From positions 18,715 through 82,714 of the forward strand of contig JAGATX010000022.1 of the NCBI GenBank assembly GCA_017621055.1: a stretch of 64,000 bases of DNA, written 5' to 3'. The stretch is from Muribaculaceae bacterium. GTDB taxonomy: Bacteria > Bacteroidota > Bacteroidia > Bacteroidales > Muribaculaceae. Position 1 is the stretch's first letter. Each line of letters begins with the position of its first letter. Positions 18,044-26,074 of this stretch are shown one piece after another. The notes beneath the pieces were generated by a model. That model made no database searches. It saw nothing but the letters and a program-made list of their open reading frames with translations, and had not been told where the DNA came from. The position numbers and the translations under genes were made by a program.

Positions 18044-19339
18044 TTACCAGCTTCCGGTGGCGCCTCCACCGCCGGTAAGACCGCCGCCGAAGCCGCCGCC
18101 GCCGAAACCGCCGCCGCCGCCGAAACCTCCGCCGCGGCTGCCGCCGAGCGCCGATCCCAGAATAGCCCCTGCGGCGGCGCCCGCCAGCGCCGAATTGTCT
18201 TCGCGGCGGGGAATGTCGTAGTGGTCATCGTGCCGGTATCCGCAGGCACGGCAGGCATATTCCCTCACACCCAGGCCTTTGCTGCGCGTGGTGGCCGGCG
18301 TTATAATCCTGTCGCGGGTAAGCGCATAGGCGCGCACGCCGCAACGAGGGCAGGCCTTGTAGGCCGATGTGCGACTCACATACGGCTCGATGTCTGTTTC
18401 TCCGCATTTGGGACAGAGCCATACGTCGTAGTCCACTGAACCGAGCTGTTCTTCAAGGTCCTGGCCCGGACTCAGATAGTTGTTGTCGTTGATTTCGTCC
18501 ACTTTTTGCATGGCAGTGCCGCAATGGTTGCATTTGCGGGGCTTGTTGCGCCAGTATTGCAGCAGTACCACCAGCGGAAGGGCGGCTATCAGCGGAACCC
18601 CCATGCCCAGAAACGACATCGCCAGATAGACGGGCCGCATAGGTGCCAGACTGACGTATTTTTCGTGCAGATCCTTGCCGCGCAGCGTGGTGAGGCGATA
18701 CAGCAGCAAAATTAGCATCGCAACGGCAAGACCGATGCAGAAATACATGTAAATTCGGAATGGCCGGTCGGCATCCCGTTCGGCAACGGCACGGTCGGCG
18801 TCGCGCTCGCCGCTCCTTATCTCGGCGATGGCCTCGGGAGTGCCCAGCACCTCGGCGATAGCCTCCGTGGCGGCGATGAGACCGCCGTCGTAGTCACCCT
18901 CGCGAAAGTGCGGTGCCATGTCCCGGCGTATTATCCGGCCGCAGACCACGTCGGGAAGCACTCCTTCGAGGCCATAGCCTGCCCGGATAGTTGCCGATCT
19001 CCGTGCCGTTGATACCAGCACGAGAAAACCGTTGTCACGGTCGCCCTTTCCGGGAGCCCACGCCTCGAATAGGTCGGTGGCGAATTCATCGGGATCGCTT
19101 TCGATGTCGTCCACAACGACAATCACTCCCTCGGCGGTGGTACGGTGTCGAATGTCGCGCACTATTCCGTCGAGGCGGCTGACTGCCGTAGCACTGAGAA
19201 TTCCGTCAGGGTTGCTGACAAAGCGAGTGCTGTCGACAAGATGTACATTGGGTATATCGTCCACGCTGCGGACGGTGCCGGAGGCCGTAGTGGCCAGGAA
19301 AAGAACCGTTATGATCAGATATATGTGCAGGGATTTCAT
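18044..19339 (-). CDS. TPM-domain membrane protein with zinc-ribbon-like cysteines and glycine-rich tail
   Basis: This is a 431-residue protein with a signal peptide (MKSLHIYLIITVLFLATT), an extracytoplasmic TPM domain (about 30-165; FVSNPDGILS, RSATIRAGYGLEGVLPD), and two membrane segments near residues 195 and 240. A long tail then holds four Cys pairs (CNHCG, CPKCG, CPRCG, CRACG), as in tandem zinc ribbons. The C-terminus is almost pure Gly/Phe (residues about 395-431), a feature of YgcG-type TPM proteins. The ATG at 19339 is chosen because upstream codons in the frame are non-coding AT-rich DNA. Function is unknown; some TPM proteins act in photosystem repair or as phosphatases. Confidence 0.85.
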   Translation of the reverse strand: MKSLHIYLIITVLFLATTASGTVRSVDDIPNVHLVDSTRFVSNPDGILSATAVSRLDGIVRDIRHRTTAEGVIVVVDDIESDPDEFATDLFEAWAPGKGDRDNGFLVLVSTARRSATIRAGYGLEGVLPDVVCGRIIRRDMAPHFREGDYDGGLIAATEAIAEVLGTPEAIAEIRSGERDADRAVAERDADRPFRIYMYFCIGLAVAMLILLLYRLTTLRGKDLHEKYVSLAPMRPVYLAMSFLGMGVPLIAALPLVVLLQYWRNKPRKCNHCGTAMQKVDEINDNNYLSPGQDLEEQLGSVDYDVWLCPKCGETDIEPYVSRTSAYKACPRCGVRAYALTRDRIITPATTRSKGLGVREYACRACGYRHDDHYDIPRREDNSALAGAAAGAILGSALGGSRGGGFGGGGGFGGGGFGGGLTGGGGATGSW

Positions 19340-19359
19340 TTCAGGGATTGCGTTTGGTG

Positions 19360-19367
19360 CAAAGGTA
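19360..19367 (-). promoter_or_regulatory. -7 promoter box for the TPM-domain gene
   Basis: The minus strand reads TACCTTTG, 20 bases before the start codon. It lies just downstream of the T-tract of the small transcription unit at 19370-19436. Confidence 0.6.
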
Positions 19368-19369
19368 CA

Positions 19370-19436
19370 AAAAAAAATTGATTGTCTCCCGACAACCAAT
19401 CCATTTTTAACCTTAAATCTATACCATGAAAAACAC
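19370..19436 (-). ncRNA. Candidate small RNA (promoter plus terminator unit, about 65 nt)
   Basis: On the minus strand TACCTTTG at 19441-19448 is preceded by TTG at 19469-19471 with 20 bases between, a complete promoter. About 40 bases past its predicted start is a hairpin (TTGATTGTC 19378-19386 with GACAACCAA 19391-19399, one G-U pair) followed by nine U residues. The product would be about 65 nt. Directly after it comes the promoter of the TPM gene. It could instead be a leader or attenuator for that gene. The rest of 19450-19645 is AT-rich and I see no gene in it. Confidence 0.45.
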
Positions 19437-19645
19437 GATGCAAAGGTATAATGAAAGAGAACGGAGTACAAGAAATTCGGCAACAAATTGACGTGGTATT
19501 AACATTAATTAAAGTTGTAAACGACAAAACGAGGGTTTTAACTGGAAAATTATCGATAAAGAGGTAGAACCGGTTGCAAATTGTTTTTATTGATATTTTT
19601 GTAAGCGTCTGAGCTTGAAACAACATATTTAACCGATATTAACAA

Positions 19646-19679
19646 CCGGGGCGGCATCCTTGATCGGATGTCACCCCGG
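19646..19679 (-). terminator. Hairpin downstream of the GH13 gene
   Basis: CCGGGG at 19646-19651 pairs with CCCCGG at 19674-19679, and GCATCC pairs with GGATGT inside. It lies 34 bases past the minus-strand stop at 19713. The trailing U content is modest. Confidence 0.55.
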
Positions 19680-19712
19680 ACGTTGATAGTCAGAAAGTTG
19701 TTGAGTTGCGGA

Positions 19713-22523
19713 TTATCGAACCACTACCTTATGCGAGGTACCGTCGACGCGCACGATGTAGATGCCGGCCGGCAGGTTTTCGGTGCCGAAGGCTCGGCCG
19801 CTGAGGTCATAGACGGCGGCATTGGTGTATTCGCCATTGATAATGATTTGACCTTGGGTGCCGAAGACAGTCACATTATTGCCGTCGGCAATGATTTCGC
19901 TGTCATCGATGCCGGTGACATTCTTCGTGGCGAAGATAGCAAAGGCGCCGGCGGGAACGGTGACGGAGACATTGCCGCTGCCGTTGTCGCTGATGGTGGC
20001 GTTAAAGCCCTGCGAAGCGCATATGAGCTGACTGTTGGCGGCGCTGAGCATTGATACCGGCACGCTGACATTTACGCCGCCACCCGTTACGGACGGATTG
20101 ACAAAGAGTACTGCTTCCTTGTTTCCGGCGGTGAGGCGGATATAGCGCGGGTCGCGGAACTGATTGTTGAGCATCGAAGCCTGGAAGGTGGCGTTGCGGG
20201 CAAAGAGCTCGGGGTTGTCCATGCGCAGGTTGATGATGGTGGAATAGATGTTGTGGAGGGCCATTCGGTCAGGATCGTCGAGGTAGTTCCAGCAAACGAT
20301 CTTGGCTCCGGTATCGTTGCCGCCCGAGGTCTGTTTGGTTGTCTGTCCGTTGCCGAGTTCGCCGAACTGCCATACCATCTTCGGACCGGGAGTCATGAGC
20401 ATCTGTGCGGCGAGTGTGCCGAGACGGCGCAGGCTGCCGGGGGTGATGGTTTCGTCGGAGCCGGCGGGCAGTTTGATGCCGGCGTTGCCGTATGCGGCAT
20501 TCTTGTAGGCCATGCGTTCTTCGTCGTGGCTTTCGGCATAGCTCACTGTCGAGCCCCAGGGACGGCCGCCGTCGCGCGACGACAAGAAGCGGTAGAGGTT
20601 ATTGTTGCCGGTATCCCAGCCCATGGTGAACTGGCACGAGGCGTCGTTGATGTTTGCCCACTGGAGCTGACCGTCGTTGCCGAGCGCTTTTTCTTCCTGA
20701 GCGCCGCCGAGCAGTTCGTTGATGTGTATGCCGTTGGGCTTCACGCTCTTGATAACGTTGTGCAGGCGGATCATACGGTTCACGCGGCTCTGGTTGTATG
20801 CCTCGGTGCCGTTGGCATAGCTGTCGTTGTCGCCAAGACCCTTGACGAGGTCGAAACGGAAGCCGTCGACGTTATATTCGGTAAGCCAGTATTTGAGAAC
20901 GTCGGTCCACTGCTGCTGAACGAGGGGGAAGCCCTGGTTCCAGTCGTTGAGCACGCTCCACTGGTGCGGTGCTTCCTTGTTATAGAAGGGGTTCGAGCCG
21001 GGTTCGTACATCATGTACCAGGGGTGGAGGCCGTCGCTCTGGTTGAAGACAATGTCGAGAATTACGGCAATGCCGAGGCGGTGGCATTCTTCGATGAAAT
21101 CCTTATAGTCGGTAGGAGAGCCGTAGGCCTTGTCGGGTGCCATGTAGAAGTTGGTGTTGTAGCCCCAGGAGTTGTTTCCGCCGAATTCCATGATGGGCAT
21201 GAGTTCGATGGCGTTGAAGCCCAGCGCCTTGATGTAGGGCAGGCGCTCGATGGCGGCGCGCACGGTGCCGTTGGCGGCGGCGAAGCCGGTGAGGCCGGTG
21301 AAGTCGCGCAGCAGCAGTTCGTAGATAACGAGGTTATCGTGCTCGGGAATGGTGAAGGGCGAGAACTGATATTGTTCGGTGTCGTGGCGGTAGACGGCCA
21401 GCATTATGCCCGAGAGCTGGTCGTAAGGGTAACGCGGACGGTCGCGCCACGACTGGTTGAGCTGAGAGGCACGGTCGTTCCAGGGATCGAGCACCAGATG
21501 TGCATAGGGGTCGGCTACCTTATATGTATCGTCTACGATATAATAGTAGGGGTACCATTCGTTGTCGTTGAGGCCGCTGACGGTGGTCCAGAAGTAGCGG
21601 TTGCCTTTGTAGTCCTGATATTTCATCAGGTTTTTGTCAAGCAACTCGTAATTGTCCCACGAGCCTACTATCATCACCGATGTTTTGCCGGGAGCTGCCA
21701 GACAGAACGTTACCGTTCCGTCGTTGTTGCGCACGGCGCCCATTGTGGGTATGCCGCCGGGATAATCCTGCTGCAGCGATGCCTTGGGATATGTGAAATT
21801 GAGCGTTTTTTTGTAGTCGCGCCCGCCGTAGGTGGCCGTGGCGGTAACCACATAGCTGCCTTCGGCGCTGAAGGTGAATGGCTTGGTGAAGTCTGTCACG
21901 GCGGTGGCGCTGCCGAACTCCGTGCCGTTGACGTCGAGTTTGATGTCGGCGGCGGCAGTGGTCGATACCGTGAAATTCACCGTTGTGGGCCTGTTGAACA
22001 CATCGTTCGTGGCGTCGGAGGTCAGCGCCATCTGGAAGCCGTCGGCCAGCACATCGATGAGAATGTCGCCGTTGGTGTTGGTCTTACCTTCCTGGCGGCC
22101 GTCGGCTGTACGGAACACTACGGCGATTTTCTTGATATTCTCCGTGGGGGAGGTTATGCCGAAATAAGTACGCATATCACCGATTTCGAGGGTGTAGGTG
22201 TTGGGCCCTACATAGGTGAGGCGGTTTTTATCCAGATTGGCCTGCTGCTGGTTGGAGGTAGTGGGCCACGGAGCCACTACGTGTTTCCAGTCGGCGTTGG
22301 AGGTGCTGAGGTTGGTGATTACGCCGATATGGGCATAGACGTCGGTGCTCTGAGGCAGCCCGGCGAGGCCCCGGTTTCCTAACGGCGAGTCGGCGTGATA
22401 GGTGAGTACCACGCCCTGACTGCCTTCCTGAAGAAGGGCGGGCTGGGTGCTGACAAGTTGTGCCGAGGCGCCGAGACCGGCAAGCACAAGAAGCCACACG
22501 AGGGCAAAATGTAATTTTGTCAT
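19713..22523 (-). CDS. Secreted GH13 (alpha-amylase superfamily) enzyme with C-terminal sorting-type tail
   Basis: This 936-residue protein has a signal peptide (MTKLHFALVWLLVLAGLGAS), two beta-sandwich-like domains (about 25-310, the second resembling CBM48/E-set), and a GH13 barrel (about 390-780). The four GH13 regions read DIVFNQ, GFRFDLVKG (nucleophile Asp), HINELLG (acid/base Glu) and ESHDEE (transition-state Asp). The usual His of region I (DVVYNH) is Gln. A C-terminal beta domain follows, ending in YDLSGRAFGTENLPAGIYIV and a basic tail, the pattern of Bacteroidota type A sorting domains. It should act on alpha-glucans at the cell surface. I chose the ATG at 22523 for its signal peptide; upstream codons in the frame overlap the promoter. 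Confidence 0.9.
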   Translation of the reverse strand: MTKLHFALVWLLVLAGLGASAQLVSTQPALLQEGSQGVVLTYHADSPLGNRGLAGLPQSTDVYAHIGVITNLSTSNADWKHVVAPWPTTSNQQQANLDKNRLTYVGPNTYTLEIGDMRTYFGITSPTENIKKIAVVFRTADGRQEGKTNTNGDILIDVLADGFQMALTSDATNDVFNRPTTVNFTVSTTAAADIKLDVNGTEFGSATAVTDFTKPFTFSAEGSYVVTATATYGGRDYKKTLNFTYPKASLQQDYPGGIPTMGAVRNNDGTVTFCLAAPGKTSVMIVGSWDNYELLDKNLMKYQDYKGNRYFWTTVSGLNDNEWYPYYYIVDDTYKVADPYAHLVLDPWNDRASQLNQSWRDRPRYPYDQLSGIMLAVYRHDTEQYQFSPFTIPEHDNLVIYELLLRDFTGLTGFAAANGTVRAAIERLPYIKALGFNAIELMPIMEFGGNNSWGYNTNFYMAPDKAYGSPTDYKDFIEECHRLGIAVILDIVFNQSDGLHPWYMMYEPGSNPFYNKEAPHQWSVLNDWNQGFPLVQQQWTDVLKYWLTEYNVDGFRFDLVKGLGDNDSYANGTEAYNQSRVNRMIRLHNVIKSVKPNGIHINELLGGAQEEKALGNDGQLQWANINDASCQFTMGWDTGNNNLYRFLSSRDGGRPWGSTVSYAESHDEERMAYKNAAYGNAGIKLPAGSDETITPGSLRRLGTLAAQMLMTPGPKMVWQFGELGNGQTTKQTSGGNDTGAKIVCWNYLDDPDRMALHNIYSTIINLRMDNPELFARNATFQASMLNNQFRDPRYIRLTAGNKEAVLFVNPSVTGGGVNVSVPVSMLSAANSQLICASQGFNATISDNGSGNVSVTVPAGAFAIFATKNVTGIDDSEIIADGNNVTVFGTQGQIIINGEYTNAAVYDLSGRAFGTENLPAGIYIVRVDGTSHKVVVR

Positions 22524-22580
22524 GTAAATAAGTAAGAATGTATTAGATATTTGTTTTGAGTCGGTGTTTGAAACGTGGTG

Positions 22581-22588
22581 CAAATATA
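22581..22588 (-). promoter_or_regulatory. -7 promoter box for the GH13 gene
   Basis: The minus strand reads TATATTTG, 57 bases upstream of the start codon. It is an exact consensus match. Confidence 0.6.
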
Positions 22589-22681
22589 CTAAAAATGAAA
22601 CAATCGGCAAAATATCCATGTTCTCGGGCATTTCTGCCTGAAAAGGCCGCCGACCAAGGTCCGTTTTTTGCATTTCGTTGT

Positions 22682-22697
22682 CAAACCCCGGGGTTTG
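22682..22697. promoter_or_regulatory. Perfect 16-bp palindrome between divergent genes (possible operator)
   Basis: CAAACCCCGGGGTTTG is perfectly self-complementary. It lies about 95 bases upstream of the GH13 -7 box and 66 bases upstream of the -7 box of the operon on the other side. A regulator-binding site is an inference from symmetry and position. Confidence 0.35.
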
Positions 22698-22762
22698 GTG
22701 GATAAATCCCGCATGTTCACACGATATTCAGTGATTTTGAGCTATTTTCACTTTTGCTTTAT

Positions 22763-22770
22763 TAACTTTG
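22763..22770 (+). promoter_or_regulatory. -7 promoter box for the four-gene envelope operon
   Basis: TAACTTTG lies 24 bases before the ATG at 22795. A TTTG at 22736-22739 sits 23 bases upstream, slightly longer than the usual spacing. Confidence 0.6.
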
Positions 22771-22794
22771 CAGCATAAAGTTAAAAAAAGCACA

Positions 22795-24117
22795 ATGAAA
22801 AGACTCATAATTTCGATAATTCTCGCCATTTTGGTTGCCGGCGTACCCCGGGCGCAGGAAATAACCGCTGAGGCACCGCAACGTACCGCCGACGCCGACC
22901 ATTACCGTCGCAGTTCCCTGTGTCTCATTCTTCTTGCCCACACTGACAAACAGTATGCCGAAGCCATGAGCCGTGTATTCTCGTCGTTTCCCATGCCGGC
23001 CCGGTACAATAATCACAATATCGAAGAAGTGCGCGTTGTCCGTGTCCGCGGCAGGCAGTCGCGCCGCGATATCGAAAATATGCTGAACAACAAGCAGGTG
23101 GCGCGGCGTCTGGTTGAACGCTGGTTCAACCGCGATCCGCGCACCGGCCGCATGAACCTCGATCTTGTGCACCGTCGCGGCGGTTTCGGCGCCTTCTATG
23201 ACGATTATCTCCGTGCCGGCCGCACCGTGCGCGGCACCGCCCTGCTCCGGGAGGAAGGCATCGAGTTGCTGGAGAATACTTATGTACTTGTGTGCGACAT
23301 GGACTACTACGACCGCAGCAAGGGTTTCAGATGGGGCGCCTTTGCCCTCAATCTGGCGTCGGGCGTCATGGCGGGTGTAAGCGCAGCCATGGATTATCAG
23401 GCCGCCGAGGCTTATGCCAACGGCAACTATGACGAGGCCAGCCGCCGCGAAAACCAGTCGGCGGCATGGAATATCGGCGCCGCCGGCGCTGCCGCCGCCG
23501 GTGCCGTGGTCGGCGACCTCGGAGGCTTCAGTGTAAAGATCAAGGCATACCTTTACCATCTCAAATGGGACGAAAGTGCCACGGCGAACGTCTACGACTG
23601 GTACTGGGTGGACGAAAACACACCCTCCGACGAGGCCGTGCGCCGCCGCAACCTCTGGAATACCTCATATTTCAATCTTGAATATGTGGGCGACTACAAG
23701 GCCAAGAGCGGCAAGACAATACTCCGAAGCTGGAGCAACGAGGACGAGGTTATCCTCGACGTATGCCAGCGCACGGTGGAGAAGAGCATTCACAGCCTTT
23801 GCAAGAAGTTCCCCATGTTCCGTCCGCGCACACCCTTCATTGCCGGCAGCGGTGTGATATACTCTCACATAGGAACTAAGGAGGATGTGCGTCCCGGCGA
23901 CCGCTACGAGGTCGTGCGCCGCGAGCGCGATGGCCGCGGACGCCTCAAATACAAGAAGATCGGCGAAGTCGAGGCTCTCAACGTCTGGAATAACCGCAAC
24001 ATCAGTTTCGACAATTATTTCGACCCTGCCGAGCAAGGTTCCTGTTTTGTGGTCACAAAAGGCCGGTTCGAAGAATTCGCCATGGAACCCGGACTGCAGA
24101 TACGTGAAAAACGATAA
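22795..24117 (+). CDS. Exported protein of unknown function, first gene of a four-gene envelope operon
   Basis: This 440-residue protein has a signal peptide (MKRLIISIILAILVAGVPRAQ). The middle (about 190-245) contains an Ala/Gly-rich, helix-prone stretch that could be membrane-associated. The C-terminal part has a conserved-looking beta domain (HIGTKEDVRPGDRYEVV), a pattern also found in extracytoplasmic domains that follow CsgG/FlgT-like modules. From memory it resembles a Bacteroides family found beside DUF6175 genes, which cannot be confirmed here. No catalytic motif is visible. Spacing to the next gene is 12 bases. Confidence 0.75.
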   Translation: MKRLIISIILAILVAGVPRAQEITAEAPQRTADADHYRRSSLCLILLAHTDKQYAEAMSRVFSSFPMPARYNNHNIEEVRVVRVRGRQSRRDIENMLNNKQVARRLVERWFNRDPRTGRMNLDLVHRRGGFGAFYDDYLRAGRTVRGTALLREEGIELLENTYVLVCDMDYYDRSKGFRWGAFALNLASGVMAGVSAAMDYQAAEAYANGNYDEASRRENQSAAWNIGAAGAAAAGAVVGDLGGFSVKIKAYLYHLKWDESATANVYDWYWVDENTPSDEAVRRRNLWNTSYFNLEYVGDYKAKSGKTILRSWSNEDEVILDVCQRTVEKSIHSLCKKFPMFRPRTPFIAGSGVIYSHIGTKEDVRPGDRYEVVRRERDGRGRLKYKKIGEVEALNVWNNRNISFDNYFDPAEQGSCFVVTKGRFEEFAMEPGLQIREKR

Positions 24118-24129
24118 TAAGATATAGTT

Positions 24130-24633
24130 ATGACAATCAGACTTACAACCCTCAGCACCCTGCTGCTTACAGTGATGGCATTCCTGACGGGCACCGTCGC
24201 AGCCTCTGCGCGCCAGAATGTGCCGCCGGCCTACGATATAGAGATTGCCGGGCAGGCCGACGGTGGCCGTTACCTTGTGCGGGTCACCACCGTGCTCGAC
24301 AAAAACCAGAAGAACGATGCCCGCGAGTGGCTGCGCCGTCTGGCCGTCGACGGCGTGATGTTCCACGGCCTTGCTCCCGCCGGCGGATACAGCGCCCAGG
24401 CGCCCTTGATAGCCGACCCGCTGGTGCGCTCACAGAAGGCCGAGTTTTTCACGGCGTTCAACAACGAGAAACTCTACAACAACTATGCCGACCTGGAGAA
24501 CTCGTCGATTATCATGACCAAGCTTCCCAAGAAGAAGTGGGAGGTGTCGGCGCTGATAACCGTCGATAAGGAAAATCTGCTGCATTTCCTCAACGAGCAC
24601 GGCATTGTCGAGGGCTTCGGCAATCTATGGTAA
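24130..24633 (+). CDS. Small exported protein, paralogue of the next gene product
   Basis: This 167-residue protein has a signal peptide (cleavage near AASA) and a compact alpha/beta body. The C-terminal two thirds align by eye with the downstream gene: AVDGVMFHGLAPAGG matches AVEAVMFGYITAGAG, AEFFTAF matches QYFDKFF, and VSALITVDKENLLHFL matches VMMEITVDRAKLVRQL. The two are therefore probably an ancient tandem duplication. The pattern recalls LPP20/FlgP-like envelope domains, but this is only a resemblance. Confidence 0.7.
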   Translation: MTIRLTTLSTLLLTVMAFLTGTVAASARQNVPPAYDIEIAGQADGGRYLVRVTTVLDKNQKNDAREWLRRLAVDGVMFHGLAPAGGYSAQAPLIADPLVRSQKAEFFTAFNNEKLYNNYADLENSSIIMTKLPKKKWEVSALITVDKENLLHFLNEHGIVEGFGNLW

Positions 24634-24656
24634 ACCCCCGTTTCACCTTATATGAT

Positions 24657-25139
24657 ATGAACAGACTCATTTATGTTTTTGCAATAGCGGCCGCCTTGCT
24701 TGCCGGCGCATGTGCCGGCAAGCGCCCGGCGACGACGGCGGCATATATTGCCGACCGCACCGTGGAGTGCCTCGGTCAGGATGCCGGCGGAGCGCAGCGT
24801 GTGCGCGTGTGGGGTCGTGGCCGCGACTTCGGCGCCGCCAAGGCCGATGCCGCCAAGACTGCCGTCGAAGCCGTGATGTTCGGATATATCACCGCCGGCG
24901 CCGGTAACTGCAACGCTTGGCCGGTGATCGACAATGAGGGCGCGGCCCGCCGCGCGAACCCGCAGTACTTCGACAAGTTTTTCCGCAACGGCGGCAAATA
25001 CAAGAAATTCGTCAAATCCGAGCGGGTATCGCGCTCCGAAGCCCACTACGGCGGCGACGGCGTGGCCGTGATGATGGAGATTACAGTAGACCGCGCAAAA
25101 CTGGTGCGCCAACTCACAAAAGACCATATACTGCAATGA
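24657..25139 (+). CDS. Small lipoprotein, LPP20/FlgP-like in pattern
   Basis: This 160-residue protein has a signal peptide and lipobox ALLAGACAG. After it comes a single alpha/beta domain with the helix AAKADAAKTAVEAVMF and the terminal strand-helix VAVMMEITVDRAKLVRQL. It looks related to the protein encoded directly upstream. The ATG at 24657 is chosen for the signal peptide. Its stop overlaps the next start (ATGA at 25136-25139), so translation is coupled. Confidence 0.72.
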   Translation: MNRLIYVFAIAAALLAGACAGKRPATTAAYIADRTVECLGQDAGGAQRVRVWGRGRDFGAAKADAAKTAVEAVMFGYITAGAGNCNAWPVIDNEGAARRANPQYFDKFFRNGGKYKKFVKSERVSRSEAHYGGDGVAVMMEITVDRAKLVRQLTKDHILQ

Positions 25140-26074
25140 AAATACGATTATTAGCCCTTGCCGCCCTGGCGGCTGCAGCGCTGACAGCCGGCGCCCAACG
25201 GCTGATGACTCCTCCCCATGTCCTTATAGTGCCCGACATGCCCTATTGTTCGGCCAACGGTTATATCCAGGACGCCCCGGACGGCAGCGGACGCACCGTC
25301 GCCGACTATGAGCGGGCTCTCGCCGAGGATGGCACCCTCCACAGCGCCCTCACGCAGGTGGCGCAGCTCATCAATGAGCGCAATTCCGACATTGTTATCG
25401 TCGATCTGTCGCAGGCTATCGAGCTGGCACGCAACGATGCTGCCCTTGCCGCCGCAAATGGTGCCGTAGAGACTGCCGAAGAGCGCATTATCCGCAACTC
25501 CAATGCCGATATCCTCGTGAAAGTGAACTACGACCTGCTGCGCACCGGGCCCGTGAGCCGTATCAACTATACACTGCGGGCCACCGACGCATACACCGGC
25601 CGGAATTTCGCGCCCCTCGAGGGTTTAGGCCCCGAAGCCACGGCGTCCAATCCTGCCGTGCTGCTTCGCGAGGCCATCTACGGCGGAATGGATTCTTTCC
25701 TCAACCGCATTCTGGCATACTATAACGGCATGCGCGAGCATGGCCGCATGGTGGCGTTCGACATAACTGTGGCTGCCGGCTCCGCACGCACCATGGGCAG
25801 CCGTGTGGGCGACGTCAGTCTCCGCGAATTTATCGAGGATTATCTCTATGACCACAGCGTAGACGGCAGCGGCCTTGAGCGTGTTCGCGGCGGCGAGGCC
25901 TTCCTCCATTACGACGGAGTATATATCCCCTTGACCACCACCGTGCGTGGCCGTCAGCGCCGCCAGGGCGCCAAGGATGTGGCGCAGGGTCTGGTGACGG
26001 CCCTTGCCGACGCCGGTGTCGCCGCCGATTTCAGCATTGTGGGTCTCGGCAGGGCCAACATCAGCATCCGCTGA
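25136..26074 (+). CDS. DUF6175-like exported protein
   Basis: This 312-residue protein has a signal peptide (LAALAAAALTAGAQ). The first half (about 25-160) has an alternating beta/alpha layout with HVLIVPDMPY, SDIVIVDLSQAIELA and NADILVKVNYDLL, reminiscent of CsgG/TolB-N-type domains. From memory it matches the Bacteroidales DUF6175 family in its start (a VPD motif), its ILVKV core and its C-terminal LGRANISIR. Function is unknown. It ends the operon and meets the minus-strand beta-barrel gene with no spacer. Confidence 0.72.
   Translation: MKIRLLALAALAAAALTAGAQRLMTPPHVLIVPDMPYCSANGYIQDAPDGSGRTVADYERALAEDGTLHSALTQVAQLINERNSDIVIVDLSQAIELARNDAALAAANGAVETAEERIIRNSNADILVKVNYDLLRTGPVSRINYTLRATDAYTGRNFAPLEGLGPEATASNPAVLLREAIYGGMDSFLNRILAYYNGMREHGRMVAFDITVAAGSARTMGSRVGDVSLREFIEDYLYDHSVDGSGLERVRGGEAFLHYDGVYIPLTTTVRGRQRRQGAKDVAQGLVTALADAGVAADFSIVGLGRANISIR

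Noticed and set aside
19426-19491. Short plus-strand frame beginning MKNTMQRYNE
   Set aside because: It is 21 codons long in AT-rich DNA, ends without family resemblance and lies opposite the predicted promoter.
20253-22382. 709-residue plus-strand frame opposite the GH13 gene
   Set aside because: Shadow frame of a G+C-rich gene. It is His/Val/Gly-rich, has no signal or domain, and the GH13 motifs lie on the other strand.
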